64,000 bases of DNA from Candidula unifasciata. Its lineage: Eukaryota; Mollusca; Gastropoda; Stylommatophora; Geomitridae. The notes under the pieces were generated by a model that had not been told where the DNA came from, searched no databases, and saw nothing but the letters and a program-made list of their open reading frames with translations. The number at the start of each line of letters is the position of its first letter. Within the stretch, counting starts at the first letter, position 1. The DNA is taken from the NCBI GenBank assembly GCA_905116865.2, contig CAJHNH020002552.1, positions 21,001 through 85,000 of the forward strand, read 5' to 3'. A program made the translations under genes and the position numbers. This document shows, one piece after another, positions 42,420-54,944 of this stretch.

Positions 42420-43185
42420 GATTCACGACAATTTACGCCCAGGTGATCTTATTATCTATACAGATGGTTCGGGGGTTAGAGGAAAGAGAAGTGCCTGTGG
42501 GTACATAGCGAAAGACAATGGAAAATCTCCAGTGCAAACAGCCTGGCATACGACACCACAACATCTAGCATGAGAATGGAGGTGGAGGCGGTAACTGCAG
42601 CTCGTGGCTAGAGAACAAGATGCATACACAAGTCGTAATTGTAACAGACTCTGAAAGCATGCTGAGAAAGGTAAAGACAGGGATGCTTCGAGCAGAATGG
42701 CAAGCTTTACTGGAAAGGTCACGGGTAGGGAACATTCTTGAATCTTTTCTCCAGGAATGCCGGCGTAGTGGGTAATGAACAGGCAGATTGGCTGGATCTG
42801 CACCATTGGGTGCTGAATTGATACATGACAACGCAGATGGGGTCAAGGCCCTTTGGGAACAAGCAACGGAATCAGTACAAGATTATAATGGTCTGGAGAG
42901 AATGATGCATCTGGGTGTAACCAGAGGGTTTGGCAGGCTCACTACACTCAGAGGAAAGGCAAGACGGATATGTAACCATATTGTGATCGGTACCACCAGT
43001 ACTGGAACTCTGCGCTGGCTGCTGCAGATGTGGACGGATCATGCACGGGAATCCCCTGAGTGCTGTGATGTCAATTCTTGACTCAGTTAAACTCAACAAC
43101 CAATTGAAGGCACTGGACAATGGCCGATCAGCACAAAGAAGCATCTCGTATTTGATGTTGAATGTTGAATTAGGAATCTACATCA
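42420..43185 (+). mobile_element. LINE RNase H domain and 3' end (dead)
   Basis: IIYTDGSGVRGKRSACGYIA, the first catalytic Asp of RNase H; MLRAEWQALLERS; GSAPLGAELIHDNADGVKAL; LERMMHLGVTRGFGRL. Several stops and frameshifts. The same order is seen at 59585-60020 and inverted at 28190-28560 and 62505-62700. Confidence 0.85.
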
Positions 43186-43324
43186 ACACTCGGAACACTG
43201 CCATAAGTGCTCCGTCCCCATCTTCAGCAGCAAGCTAAGAGTTTCAATTCCGATGGTACCAGCAACTGTCTGATTGTACATCCGTCGCGCCTTTTCCTTG
43301 AGAAACATCTAACACAGCATCATC

Positions 43325-43660
43325 ATCATCATGTGCCTGCAAAATGGCATAGGAAGTTATGCGTCACCACAGATCACGATCCCTGGTTGCCTAGAACAGC
43401 TCTCTTTATGATATTCATGTATGCCATCGTTTCAGCCCATCCAGCATCATCTACCTTGGTCTGCCTCTACCCCTTTTCCCACTGATCTTTCCTGCTGTCA
43501 CGATGTTCTCCAATATCTCTTCTCATTATGTGGCTAAAGAACAGAGTTTGTCTCTGTCTTAATGTTGTATATGGAGATTTACTTTCATTAGTTTCTTTCA
43601 AGTAATCGTTGTTAGTTACTATGGCTGTCCAAGGTATTGGTACATCCGTCTCAGCAACCA
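43325..43660 (-). mobile_element. LINE tail, type T2
   Basis: Minus strand: RQRQTLFFSHIMRRDIGEHR. The GAT-type 3' end appears as catcatcatcat at 43319-43332. Confidence 0.8.
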
Positions 43661-43892
43661 CATCTCTGTTGCTTCCAAATTCTTCTTAATTTGTCCAACA
43701 CAAAGCATATTAATTCCCACGGTAAGCTACCCGCTGCCAAACATGGTCACTCACAACAAACCTTAAAAATAAAATTTGAAACCATGGAAATGAGATTTCT
43801 GAGAAGGGCTGCAGGAGTAACCTGGAGAGAAAACATCGGGAACGAGATCGTCAGAGAAAAATGTCGGCGCAGAACCAATTCTAATTTACAAA
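43661..43892 (+). mobile_element. LINE C-terminal fragment, target of SINE B3
   Basis: KIKFETMEMRFLRRAAGVTW, RENIGNEIVREKCRRRTNSN. It is broken at 43892 by SINE B3. Confidence 0.8.
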
Positions 43893-44163
43893 AAAATAAA
43901 GTAAAAGTAAAGATCCCTTTTCACGCCTAAGGCGCATCGGGCAAACAGGAAGAGCACCCCAAATTTTCACAGACCAATCGGCACTAGGTGGGTAATGTGG
44001 TCAGCAATTCGCCAGCCGTCTTTATTTCCCCATGAAATCCTACTAATTTTAGGCTGGGTCGACCTGCGACGCCCCATACCATGATAAAGAAACCACGCAG
44101 CGAGCAGTGGGTTTCAATCGTGGAACGTTGGAATTACGAGTTGGACTCGCAACGCCTAAGCCA
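43893..44163 (-). mobile_element. SINE B copy B3 with TSD
   Basis: Inverse B order: tcacgcctaaggcgcatcgg, tggtcagcaattcgccagcc, ggctgggtcgacctgcgacg, gggtttcaatcgtggaacgt. The flanks ctaatttacaaa (43881-43892 and 44164-44175) are an exact 12-bp TSD. Confidence 0.92.
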
Positions 44164-44195
44164 CTAATTTACAAAGACAACATATTTCGTTTACC

Positions 44196-44218
44196 CCCCC
44201 CCCCCCCCTTTTTTTTTT
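44196..44218. repeat. (C)14(T)10 tract
   Basis: cccccccccccccc then tttttttttt. Confidence 0.9.
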
Positions 44219-44664
44219 CCTTCCCTCTCCTTCCACCCATACCCCCACACATAGTCTGTTATACTTTCTTACAAATAAAATTGTTCTAAAATGCTTGGGC
44301 TGCAGTCGATTTACGAAATGTGCTTATGCAGCGGAACTGAGAATCCGCCTGTATGACCAACTGTTCGCCGGTGAAATACTCTGACTGACAGACTGAGCTA
44401 TTGTGACTGCGGCCGTACTAATATATTATATATTCTCACCAGCCGTGTCGGTTTAAATTCTGATACGGTTTCACAATGTGTGTGCTTTCAAGGTTACAGC
44501 ACAGTCAAGCGAGGTGTTTGGCAAACGGGTAGACAGGATGCAACCTGTGGCAGGCAGATAGACAGGTGGGTGAATGAACAACATTCCCATAGAGAGGTAG
44601 CCCTGCACGTATACAGACTGCAGGCAGACATGAGTATACGCATATTTAGGTAGGAAAAAAAGGT

Positions 44665-44760
44665 TAGTTGCGTATCCTTGACAGGACGTTGCAGAACCAA
44701 CCCCAACAGCCCCTGGCTGTTGTGTGGTTTTTCTAGGCAAATATACGTCCAATAGTTATT
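44665..44760 (-). mobile_element. SINE C, 3' piece
   Basis: cgtatccttgacaggacgtt, aacagcccctggctgttgtg, tacgtccaatagtt. Next to the CAGA array. Confidence 0.75.
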
Positions 44761-44796
44761 TAGGTAGGTAGATTTAAAAAAAAATAGACAAACACC

Positions 44797-44983
<187 letters not shown>

Positions 44984-45685
44984 TCACTGATTTTTGGCTC
45001 CTACTCTAACCACTTTTAAAACTCAACTTACACCTGGTCTCACACCGAAGTATGCAAAGCTCTACAACCGTTTTCCTTTGTTCCAGTCCATGTTTTTGTT
45101 CGGATTTCTGTCTGCTTACATCATTATATCCCTCTCCCGCCCCTTCTCCCTTCTTCCACATTCGCGCAAAACATGTACTATGTTTGGTGAAGATAAGAAG
45201 TTCTAAACTTGTTTCCTTGCTAGCGTCATACCGAATCAGGGGCAGCGCCATAACGAAATCATTGGTGGGCTGAGGGAGGCTTAACCAACCCCCCCCCCCC
45301 TCCCCCATCCCAATTTTTTCCCTTTTAATTTTATAGGGGGCTGGACTCAATGGGCTTGTACACAGTCTCGGTGTTTCTGCTGGGATACTCTATGTACCAG
45401 ATGGTTTCAATTCTTTGGAGAGACTAATGGTTTTTGTGTAACTTCGTCTTCAGCTCGATTTCTGGGTACCTCAGGAATCTGTTTAGACTGCACTGTCAAG
45501 AAGTTAATCAAATTATTCTGCCCATCATTTCATTTAAACTTTAACGTTGGCGAGACGCTTGCCTACTGGTGTGTGTGTGTGTGTGTGTTGGTTGGTGGGT
45601 GTGTGTGTGTGAAGACACTTCGTTGACTGAATAAAACTGAAAAGAGTACAAGCAAATCCTCTTCTACCGCCTCCCCCTCTCTTCC
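44984..45685. other. Unassigned sequence
   Basis: C run at 45289-45301 and GT run at 45570-45612. No gene recognised. Confidence 0.5.
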
Positions 45686-45689
45686 TCTT

Positions 45690-45970
45690 CCTTCTTCTTC
45701 TTTTTCTTCTTTTTAGTCTTTCCTCTATTTGTGGAATGCCTCGCAGCGTCCGGACAGGAAGAGATCTCAGTTCGCTTCGTATAAAACACTTTCAAGCGTC
45801 TCTGATATTTCTGCTGTCCAACTTCTGTATGGTCCAACTCTGGTACCGCTGTATTTGTACAGCATACCAATCTTGTTACATGGCCAAACCATTTGATCTG
45901 TTGTCAACCCATTAAGTTCGCCACTGGTTCTTAGTCGATTCTACTCCTGATATCATACAAGTATAAGCGA
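45690..45970 (-). mobile_element. LINE C-terminal tail
   Basis: Minus strand QQIKWFGHVTRLV, EVGQQKYQRRLKVFYTKRTE, ending in AAGAAGAAG. WFGHVTRL is the hallmark. Confidence 0.75.
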
Positions 45971-47460
45971 CTAGATTGGAATAACACACGCAGACACACA
46001 CGAGGCCCCGCCTGCCTACAGTGACAAGAAAATTTACTAGACCGGAAAAGAAAAATTCAATACGATGCCCTTGAAAGGGAACGGAAGTGATATGCTAAAG
46101 TTATACTGTGATAACATTATAACGGAAGATGTAAAATGTTAACTACAATAGTTTTCAATTTCCGGTTTCGAGAATAGGAGTTTTAGTTCAGAAGCGTCGT
46201 TACAAAGAACAGGCAGATGGAATGGGAGTGGTGGGGGGGGGGGGGGGGCGTTCGGCCCCTTATAATATTCTGAGGGCGAAAGGGGCTTTATGGGATGGAG
46301 TGTGTTTGTAGAGGGCCGCATGCGGCCCGCGGGTGGCAATTTTGACATACCTGCTGTAAATGATACGCAACTAACTTCCTTTTTATCATCACATGTTATA
46401 ACTGGTTACTATCAAGTATTATATTTTCTTTGGTACAGCTCACGTTTTCTGGCCTAGGGACACCGTGAATGGCCGTTCATTGATGAGTATGAACCTTTCA
46501 AACGCGCGACTTTCTCTTACATCAATATCAAGTTTCATAGTCTCCTACACTATCTCCTCACCGGCGATATCGTTCTGTACTACACGATGTTACCGCAACT
46601 GTTAACGACCCCATCTACATCTACAACTGGCCCTTACTTCAACCTCCCTGGGGGACAATCTAAGCCTAGGTCCCACGGTAGAGTGCTTTCTCCGTGTCTA
46701 TGTGCCCTCAGAGTCATGTCTAAAACCCACCCTCCCCAACTTTCCTCTTTTTGTAACAAATTTAGAGTCAGTACCCTGCAGTCGATTTTTTTTAGTATTA
46801 TGCAAGTCTTCGAAGGTACCAGCTAAGTGATTTTGTGTATGCGTGTGGTATTGTTTGATTTGTATGTGCTGATGAAGGTTCCATAGCCACAACGTTCACG
46901 TTTTGTTTGTATTTGTTATATTGTTAAGCCTGCTAATTTACTTTTCGTTCGCTTTTATATCTTTTCTTGAAGTCTATGACAATGTCACCCCTTAAATGTT
47001 CACACTGTATTTTCATTGCGCTGTTTATGCCGCTCCATTGTGGTGCCGCCTGTTGCGGTAGACGCTGTATATGATAGCACAGCACAGACCTGTTCAGAGC
47101 TTTCCGTGACATGTCTTAGTCTTGTATTTCCTCTGCTTCCCATCTCCCATAGGCCAAATCAATATGATAAATCTACAGCCAAATACCGAACGCGGCGCTT
47201 CTTTTAAACATGCCAACTTTGCCCGCCTTAAACGTTTTACTGTTCTCGTCTGCTGCAGCTGCAGCTGTTTGCATCAATAATGACACCCCAGCTGTTGCTA
47301 GGGGCTTATTGTTCTCAACGCCGCTTGCATCGATCCGATGTTTATTTTAAGTTGATAGTTGGGACATATCTGCGTGAGGTCGCGTGTCTCCTAAGTATAC
47401 GAGCCTGCCTAGTGGTAGGTAGGCTGGTTTATGCCGCAGATTCACAAACACATTTATCAC
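45971..47460. other. Unassigned sequence, G run and MITE-like scrap
   Basis: G run at 46230-46247. The segment gggccgcatgcggcccgcgg (46311-46333) resembles the GC-rich subterminal part of hAT MITEs. Otherwise nothing recognised. Confidence 0.5.
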
Positions 47461-47464
47461 TAAT

Positions 47465-47517
47465 GCCATCACCTACTACTGCTGTTACTACTACTACTGC
47501 TGTTACTACTACTACTC

Positions 47518-47597
<80 letters not shown>

Positions 47598-47616
47598 TAC
47601 TACTACTACTACCAAT

Positions 47617-47667
<51 letters not shown>

Positions 47668-47715
47668 AACTACTACGACTACCTATTACTACCTACTACT
47701 ACCTACTACAACTAC

Positions 47716-47800
<85 letters not shown>

Positions 47801-47848
47801 CTACTACTACCTACTACTACTACTACTACTACTACTACCTATTACTAC

Positions 47849-47903
<55 letters not shown>

Positions 47904-47995
47904 CTATTACTACCTACTACTACCTACTACTACTACCTACTACTAATACTACTACTACTATTACTAATACTGCTGCTGCTGCTGTTGCCACAACT
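47465..47995. repeat. TAC/CTA trinucleotide array, ~500 bp
   Basis: Long ACT/CTA runs broken by short cctactactac and ccaattac interruptions. Apparent frames of Thr, Tyr or Leu runs are artefacts. Confidence 0.97.
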
Positions 47996-48124
47996 CCCAC
48001 CGCTAAGATCACCATTCTTACCCACACCACCTAAAACCACTGTTATTAAAAAAAATTTACTATTACCATCACTAACAGAACAACAATAAGAACTACAACT
48101 ACTAGCACCACCATCACCACTACA

Positions 48125-48898
48125 CCGACTGATTCTTATTATATTACTACTACCACCACGACCACCACCAACGCTATTATTACTACTACCACCACCAAGA
48201 CCACCACCAACGCTATTACTACTACTACCACCACCAAGACCACCACCAACGCTATTACTACTACTGCCACCACCACGATCACCACCAATGCTATTATTAC
48301 TACTACCACCACCAAGACCACCACCAACGCTATTATTACTACTACCACCACCACGACCACCACCAACGCTATTATTACTACTACCACCACCAAGACCACC
48401 ACCAACGCTATTACTACTACTGCCACCACCACGATCACCACCAACGCTATTATTACTACTACCACCACCACGACCAATACCAACGCTATTATTACTACTA
48501 CCACCACCACGATCACCACCAACGCTATTATTACTACTACCACCACCACGACCAATACCAACGCTATTATTACTACTACCACCACCACGATCACCACCAA
48601 CGCTATTATTACTACTACCACCACCACGACCACTACCAACGCTATTATTACTACTACCACCACCACGATCACCACCAACGCTATTATTACTACTACCACC
48701 ACCACGATCACCACCAACGCTATTATTACTACTACCACCACCAAGACCACCACCAACGCTATTATTACTACTACCACCACCACGATCACCACCAACGCTA
48801 TTATTACTACTACCACCACCAAGACCACTACCAACGCTATTATTACTACTACCACCACCAAGACCACCACCAACGCTATTATTACTACTAACACCATC
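48125..48898. repeat. Minisatellite, 39-bp unit, about 19 copies
   Basis: The unit is built of accaccaacgctattattac + tactaccaccacca + (c/a)ga. Three or four variants differ at the ACGATC/AAGACC/ACGACC positions. Both strands are open for 200-295 codons because every unit is 13 codons. Confidence 0.97.
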
Positions 48899-49060
48899 AC
48901 CTTAAATGGGTGCCACGTAAAACTCCTAGGATGTAAAGGTAGCCGGCGTGATGCTGACCACATACATCTTCCACAAGTGTGGATTTGTCTACAAAAAATA
49001 GGTCTAGCCCTATATGCCCAATACACATGAAGGCTTAGAAAAGAGTCCTTTACTGCATAA
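48899..49060 (+). mobile_element. SINE A, headless
   Basis: ggtagccggcgtgatgctga, aggtctagccctatatgccc, aatacacatgaaggcttaga. The 39-bp array occupies the place of its head. Confidence 0.8.
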
Positions 49061-49159
49061 TTATTAATGTGCTTTTCGTATGTAACAACACTCCTCCCAT
49101 TTTCTTCCTGGAGTTATTTTTTTTTTTGCGCTAGCTCTTGCACTACCTCTCACATCTTC

Positions 49160-49186
49160 TTTCACATCTTCTCTCACACACACACA

Positions 49187-49225
<39 letters not shown>
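49160..49225. repeat. CT microsatellite
   Basis: cacacacacacgctctct then (CT)n and poly-T. Continues into pyrimidine-rich sequence to 49570. Confidence 0.93.
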
Positions 49226-49228
<3 letters not shown>

Positions 49229-49569
49229 CTCACACATTCTCTCATACATTCTCTCAGACTGTCTTCTGCGCTGTTTTTTTTTTTACACTTTCTTTCACAG
49301 ACTGTCTAACATTATCTCTCATTCCTAAAGACCATTATTCATACTTTCTGTCGGGTATTTTCCTTACTTTTTCTCATACTTTCTCTCACACTTTCTCTCA
49401 TGTTATTTTCTCTCAGTTTCGCCCAGTCAGTCTTCCACACGTTCTCTCAAACAATCTCTTACAGACATTTTTACATCTTCTTTTACACCTTCTCTCAAGC
49501 GTTCTTTTAGGCTATATCCCACTCTTCTCCTCACACTTTCTCTCATGCTTTATTTCACAAAATACATCT

Positions 49570-50378
49570 TCACCATCGTTCACACTTTCTCTCCCACTAT
49601 CTTTCAGACTTTCTCTCCCACTATCTTTCAAACTTTCTCTCCCACTATCTGTCACACTTTCTCTTCCACTGTCTGTCAGACTTTCTCTCCCACTATCTTT
49701 CAGACTTTCTCTCCCACTATCTTTCAAACTTTCTCTCCCACTATCTGTCACACTTTCTCTTCCACTATCTGTCACACTTTCTCTCCCACTATCTTTCAAA
49801 CTTTCTCTCCCACTATCTGTCACACTTTCTCTTCCACTGTCTGTCAGACTTTCTCTCCCACTATCTTTCAGACTTTCTCTCCCACTATCTTTCAAACTTT
49901 CTCTCCCACTATCTGTCACACTTTCTCTCCCACTATCTGTCACACTTTCTCTCCCACTATCTGTCACACTTTCTCTTCCACTATCTGTCACACTTTCTCT
50001 TCCACTGTCTGTCAGACTTTCTCTCCCACTGTCTGTCACACTTTCTCTTCCACTATCTGTCACACTTTCTCTTCCACTATCTGTCACACTTTCTCTTCCA
50101 CTGTCTGTCAGACTTTCTCTCCCACTATCTGTCAGACTTTCTCTTCCACTGTCTGTCACACTTTCTCTCCCACTGTCTGTCAGACTTTCTCTTCCACTGT
50201 CTGTCAGACTTTCTCTCCCACTATCTGTCACACTTTCTCTTCCACTATCTGTCACACTTTCTCTTCCACTGTCTGTCAGACTTTCTCTCCCACTATCTGT
50301 CAGACTTTCTCTTCCACTATCTTTCAAACTTTCTCTCCCACTATCTGTCAGACTTTCTCTTCCACTATTTATCAGACT
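49570..50378. repeat. Minisatellite, 24-bp unit, about 33 copies
   Basis: The unit ctttctctcccactatctgt + cac/cag. Variants: tcttccactg, atctttca. A pattern of five to six variant units (TTTCAGA, TTTCAAA, GTCACA, TTCC...GTCAGA) repeats at the left end. Open in several frames on both strands because the unit is 8 codons; not a gene. Confidence 0.97.
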
Positions 50379-50924
50379 TCGCACACACTTTCTCACACAT
50401 AACCTCTGTTACCATCTCTTACCCTCTCTCTCTCTCAAACTCTCTTCCACAGTTTTTCCCCACAGTGTCTCTTACACGTTCTCTCCCACTCCCACAGAAG
50501 CGCTCCGGTTGTCTCCCCTGTATCACTAACACCCGCCGATATTTTATTTACTCGTAAAATGCTCGGAGACAGGACAAACATCCCGGCCTCATGCGTTATC
50601 GACCACTTGAGCAGTTATTCGTTAAGTACGGCCTGGAACCAGGACGAGGGAGGCTTAGTCTCATTGTCTCCCCAGTTAATGATCTGTTACACACAAAACA
50701 ATGACCAATTCATGCAGGCTATTGATTTACACTCATAGAAGAGAGAAAGAAGTGGAAGTAAGTTTTTACTTTTTTTTTTAAAGTTTTTCCTCCACAATTG
50801 CGGTCTGTAGGATCAACTAATAAAAAATGAAAATCAAGCAGACACAAACCCCGTTTAACCATATAAACATATAACACAGACATACAGGGGCAAAACAGGA
50901 AGTCGCCTGAACATTTAAGACAAT

Positions 50925-51178
50925 AGAAAGGTAAAGGTGAGAGGATTGACCTCATTGCACAGCGTTTTATCCCATATAGCCCAGTCTCTTTAAACATAAC
51001 AGCTACCTGCCTGCCGAGAGCGTCGCACAAAACAGGACTTCCAAGGCTCCGACGACGATCTTCAGGGATCGCAGTAAAATTGCGCTCGTAAACTGAACTG
51101 CGCCGCCGTTGAAACGAACTCCCGACCTTCAGAGGGTGAGGCAAACGGCTTGACTATTTTGCCACAGAGACCCCCCCA
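50925..51178 (-). mobile_element. SINE E copy E2
   Basis: Minus strand: ctgtggcaaaatagtcaagc head, gaaggtcgggagttcgtttc box B-like, then the body shared with 14150-14395. 50379-50924 shows nothing named. Confidence 0.7.
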
Positions 51179-51384
51179 AAAACAATGGAAGAATTACATG
51201 CTACATGCACACCACATAAGGGTGTGAATAATGAACTATTTGGAAATAACTGGGCAAGATGAATAGGAGCTGTTAAACCTAAATCTTACCGGAAGATTCT
51301 TAAAGGATAATGGACCAAGAAAAGGCAAAAGTAAATTGCATTCTTGAGAACTTTAATTACCAACAACTCTATCATCTACTGCTA

Positions 51385-51393
51385 CTACTTCCT

Positions 51394-51490
<97 letters not shown>

Positions 51491-51530
51491 CACTACTACT
51501 ACTACTGCTGCTACTACTACTACTATTACT
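51385..51530. repeat. CTA trinucleotide array, ~145 bp
   Basis: Nearly uninterrupted (CTA)n with a CTG cluster near 51505. Confidence 0.97.
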
Positions 51531-51690
51531 ACCAACACCACCTTTACTACTTATCACAGCTAAGCTTTTATTATGGTATCATTAAAACACATAATGCCTA
51601 AATAAGTGCCGGTATTTTGTATCGTTGCAAACCGCCAGGTAGAAATGGCTTCATATCTAAATATTATTTTGAAGCAATTTCCCCTATATA

Positions 51691-51721
<31 letters not shown>

Positions 51722-52665
51722 CTACAGTACTAATGAGACGTATACAGTATTCCTAATGAGCAATCAATCAATAAAGGGACATCTCTGCAATGAAACCCTA
51801 CTGCAGTCGATCCTCGACACACTCTGTCTTGGACTGAAAACTTTAATCGATTGCAAACTACGACTACTCGGGAGAAAACAGCGAGTCAAATGGTTTAAAA
51901 CAAAATCAGCTATTTGACACGAGTGCCTTTGCGCTAATTACAATATATCGCTAGTGTGTGCTTCAGAAGAGGTGCCCTCACACTTTAACGACATTCTTGA
52001 AAACTTATGTATTGATCAACACATGTGGCCTTAGATCTCTCATGTCCTTACGATTTTATAATTTACAATTACACAAGTGCTGCTACTTTCTTGAAGAGGA
52101 GAATTTCTTTGACAAAAAACATGTGTACTACTAAAAAAAGAAAAAAAAACTTCTTATGTGTTGCAACTGACACACCCTTGAAGATTGTTTGAAAAAGTTC
52201 ACATGTGCGGTAATTCATTGTGATAATTTTGATAGCCTATCGGGCATACAATGAAAAACCCACACACAGAAGGCTACTGCTGGAGATAACCACCTGAGAG
52301 GGACACGATCATGAAACGTGTGCAGTTAAACGTTTTATAAAGTTCCAGTTATTCAGTGAACTCCTAGCTGTGAGCCAGCTGCTTGTTTTCTTTGAATCTT
52401 TGTCTGGTTGTTAATCCTTCCCCCACCCCCACCACCCCCACCCCCCTCTCCATTTTCCCATTTAGGCAAAAGGAAAACTAAACGGTTTTTTACATTTAAA
52501 CGATAGTTCTTCCAAGGACATTTTGCATGCCAAATTGCAACACCTTACACCAAACGGTTACTGAGCTAAAGATTTTAAAATTAGGACACGATTTTTGGAA
52601 CGTACTATTATACACTACAGCCAAACTAGTGGGCCAAAAGGATAAAATTTTATTATGGCAACAGT
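51531..52665. other. Unassigned sequence
   Basis: A small (TACA)n tract at 51690-51720 and a C-rich tract at 52422-52448. No gene recognised. Confidence 0.5.
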
Positions 52666-52669
52666 AAAA

Positions 52670-52960
52670 GTTTCTTCTTCTTCTAGTTCACCGCCTGTAA
52701 ACTCTGATGAAAAGTTCTGGTTGTTCGTCCACTTCTAGACTGCAGTAATGTTCCAGAACCTGCGTGTTGCGTGTGCATCCGTTTGACAGATCTGACTAAT
52801 TTGTATGCAGACTGTTGGTTCCATGCCTCTCAGGCAGATGTACTCCGACTTTAAAGGAAGCTCCCAATTAGTCGACTCTTACGACATGCTTTACGTAGGC
52901 AGTTGGTCCTTTCTTGTTATCCCTATAACAGGGCCCCAAACCCACACGGGGAAGCAAACG
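52670..52960 (-). mobile_element. Interspersed repeat G, copy G8
   Basis: Inverse order: ttcttcttctagttcaccgc, ttctagactgcagtaatgtt, tgcctctcaggcagatgtac, cttacgacatgctttacgta, ccccaaacccacacgggg. Full length. Confidence 0.88.
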
Positions 52961-53069
52961 TTTGTAAGCACTGGCAAGACAACAGCAGCTTTTATTAGCC
53001 TAATAAAATATAGAATCCTGTAATTTGCATAATTTCAAAACCAATTTCTTGATCATAATTATGACTTCA

Positions 53070-53575
53070 TAGGCTCTTTACAGAACGTCGCTCTAGTTAC
53101 CTGCACGCCTGAAAGTCTTTTCGCCTGTAGTCAATTCTCCAGCCCTATGTGCTTTCATAACAAATCAATGTCTCTATCCATCTACGTGGTGATCATCTGC
53201 TGTCTCGTTTTCTAGATAAAACTGAGTTACATGTCCTTAGTTATAATGTTATGAAAATATTAACTTATGCGAAAAGAAGTGGGCACTAATAAAGATGTGT
53301 CATCGTCATCACGTAGCAGGCCCTCTGCAGAACGTCGCTCTCATCACGGTCTGAAAGAAACTCAGTCTCTCGCCAGTTCTCCCACCTCATGCACTTTCCT
53401 ACTCAAGGAGTCACTTATATCCTGTGCCCAGCTTCATGTCGGTCGGCCCCTGCCCCTCCTTCCTGATACCATGTCTTCTGCTATAATTTTTCCCAATCCG
53501 TCGTTCTGCTTGATATGACCAAAATATTTCAGCTTCCGAGACAGGATGCTGTTTATCACTAAAGATGTGTAACGA
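53070..53575 (-). mobile_element. Two LINE T1 tails in tandem
   Basis: 53070-53240 and 53300-53575 each carry the inverse of the T1 end (agaacgtcgctctagttacc; agaacgtcgctctcatcacg). Near 53655-53730 is repeat J copy 2. Confidence 0.75.
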
Positions 53576-53814
53576 AAGTTACATGCATTCGAAAACTAAT
53601 GCCTTAGGAAACTGATGAAAATTAAATAGGACGATTTTAAGAAACGCGTGGAAGACATTTCTTGACACGGGCGGGTCTTGCTAGTCACACCCGCCATCGC
53701 CATGGGCTGTGAGTCTCATGCCTCCTCATAGAGCAATATAACACGTCTGGAAAGACGGAAAGGTGCAGATCAATCGAAGATATGAGAGACATGGCCAGGC
53801 AACCGCCCTCATAA

Positions 53815-54395
53815 TAAGAAGTAAATGACCATTATCCACGCATTTAGGCGTATTGGAATATAGGGCTAAACCTATATTTTACAGACCAAATGGCATTCGG
53901 TGGGTGATGAGGTCAGCGTCATGAAAACCACCTTTACTTCCCAAGACTGTACCTGTTACCAATTTAACGCTGGGCTACGACCGGCTCCAGCTGTCGGGCC
54001 GTGCTGCTGACATCACCGGGTCGGGCTATCGATGCGTTAAAGCAGTGATTCTCAAACTGGGGTGCCGTTAGCGTTTGCCAGGGGTGCCTCGGCAATAATC
54101 AAGAAAATTCGGCTAAAAATTGTAAAATTATTATATAAGACATGTAGATACTTAAAAGTTAAAATTTGTTGTCTTCGCTCGCCACTGTGGAAAATAATAT
54201 ATTTCTCGTTTGAGAACCGCTGCATTAACGCGTCGTTAGCCCGACCCCCTGACGTCAGCAGCACGGCCCGTCAACTTGAGCCGGTCGTGGTTGGGCCGAC
54301 CTGGGAGTCAATGTCATTACTGAAAAACAAAAATGTCAAGCTCCGTCAGGACCCGAACCTATGACCTTCCTATCCGCATGTCAGCGCTAATCGCT
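53815..54395 (-). mobile_element. SINE A split by foldback MITE M3
   Basis: 53815-53975 (ggcgtattggaatatagggc, ttcccaagactgtacctgtt) and 54289-54395 (gccgacctgggagtcaatgt, aggacccgaacctatgacct) are the two halves of one copy. Confidence 0.85.
53976..54288. mobile_element. Foldback MITE M3 (~313 bp), ~83-bp arms
   Basis: The arms tacgaccggctc... and ...gagccggtcgt are inverted over about 83 bp (cgggccgtgctgctgacatc; cgttaaagcagtgattctca) with a few mismatches. Target repeats cgctgggc / ggttgggc match at 6 of 8. The inner end cagtgattctcaaactgggg looks like a hAT terminus. Confidence 0.85.
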
Positions 54396-54465
54396 GTATT
54401 ACAACACTTACAAAATAAAAAAAGTAACAATATATTGGACACATAATGGAAGAAGATGTGGGGGT

Positions 54466-54483
54466 CGGGGGGGGGGGGGGGGA
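54466..54483. repeat. Poly-G tracts (54466-54483 and 54773-54806)
   Basis: Two interrupted G runs on either side of a degraded LINE tail (RTEWRTRL then gatgatgattatgatgatga, 54530-54715). Confidence 0.85.
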
Positions 54484-54944
54484 CAGAGAATTAAGGACCG
54501 CGCACTGAATTGGGAAATTGATTGACGAAGCGAAGTCACAACCCCAACACGAACGTTTGATGAGAGAAGCCAAACGTACAGTGCTTGATTATATCCACGA
54601 AAGCGAAATGAGTGCAGATAATAGAACGGAATGGAGGACTAGATTGTAATGCTATGTGATGTATAACGACACAACAGGATGATGATTATGATGATGACGA
54701 TGATGAGAATAATGCTGGTGGTGGTGGTGATAGGGACAATGATGCCAATTTGGATGGGATGTCGATTTTTTTTTGGGGGGGGGGGGTGGGGGGTGGGGGG
54801 AGGGGGGCACCTATCCGGTCAAAAAAGCAATTAGTGCCATCCCAGCGTGACGTAGAAGCTACGGTAGCACTCCCGTTAGCATTGTTATCTGTTGGTCTGT
54901 GACCACGTGTTTAGATTCCCCCCCCCCACCCCCTTTCTGTGTGT

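Noticed and set aside
47280..48089. 269-codon frame rich in Thr, Tyr and Leu
   Set aside because: CTA trinucleotide array translation.
48139..49026. 295-codon open frame on the minus strand (Val/Ile-rich) and 205 codons on the plus strand
   Set aside because: Entirely the 39-bp minisatellite; the unit is 13 codons, so all frames without a stop in one unit stay open.
49138..50529. 463-codon and 285-294-codon open frames on both strands
   Set aside because: Product of the 24-bp array (8-codon unit) plus a CT tract; no start context, domain or splice signals.
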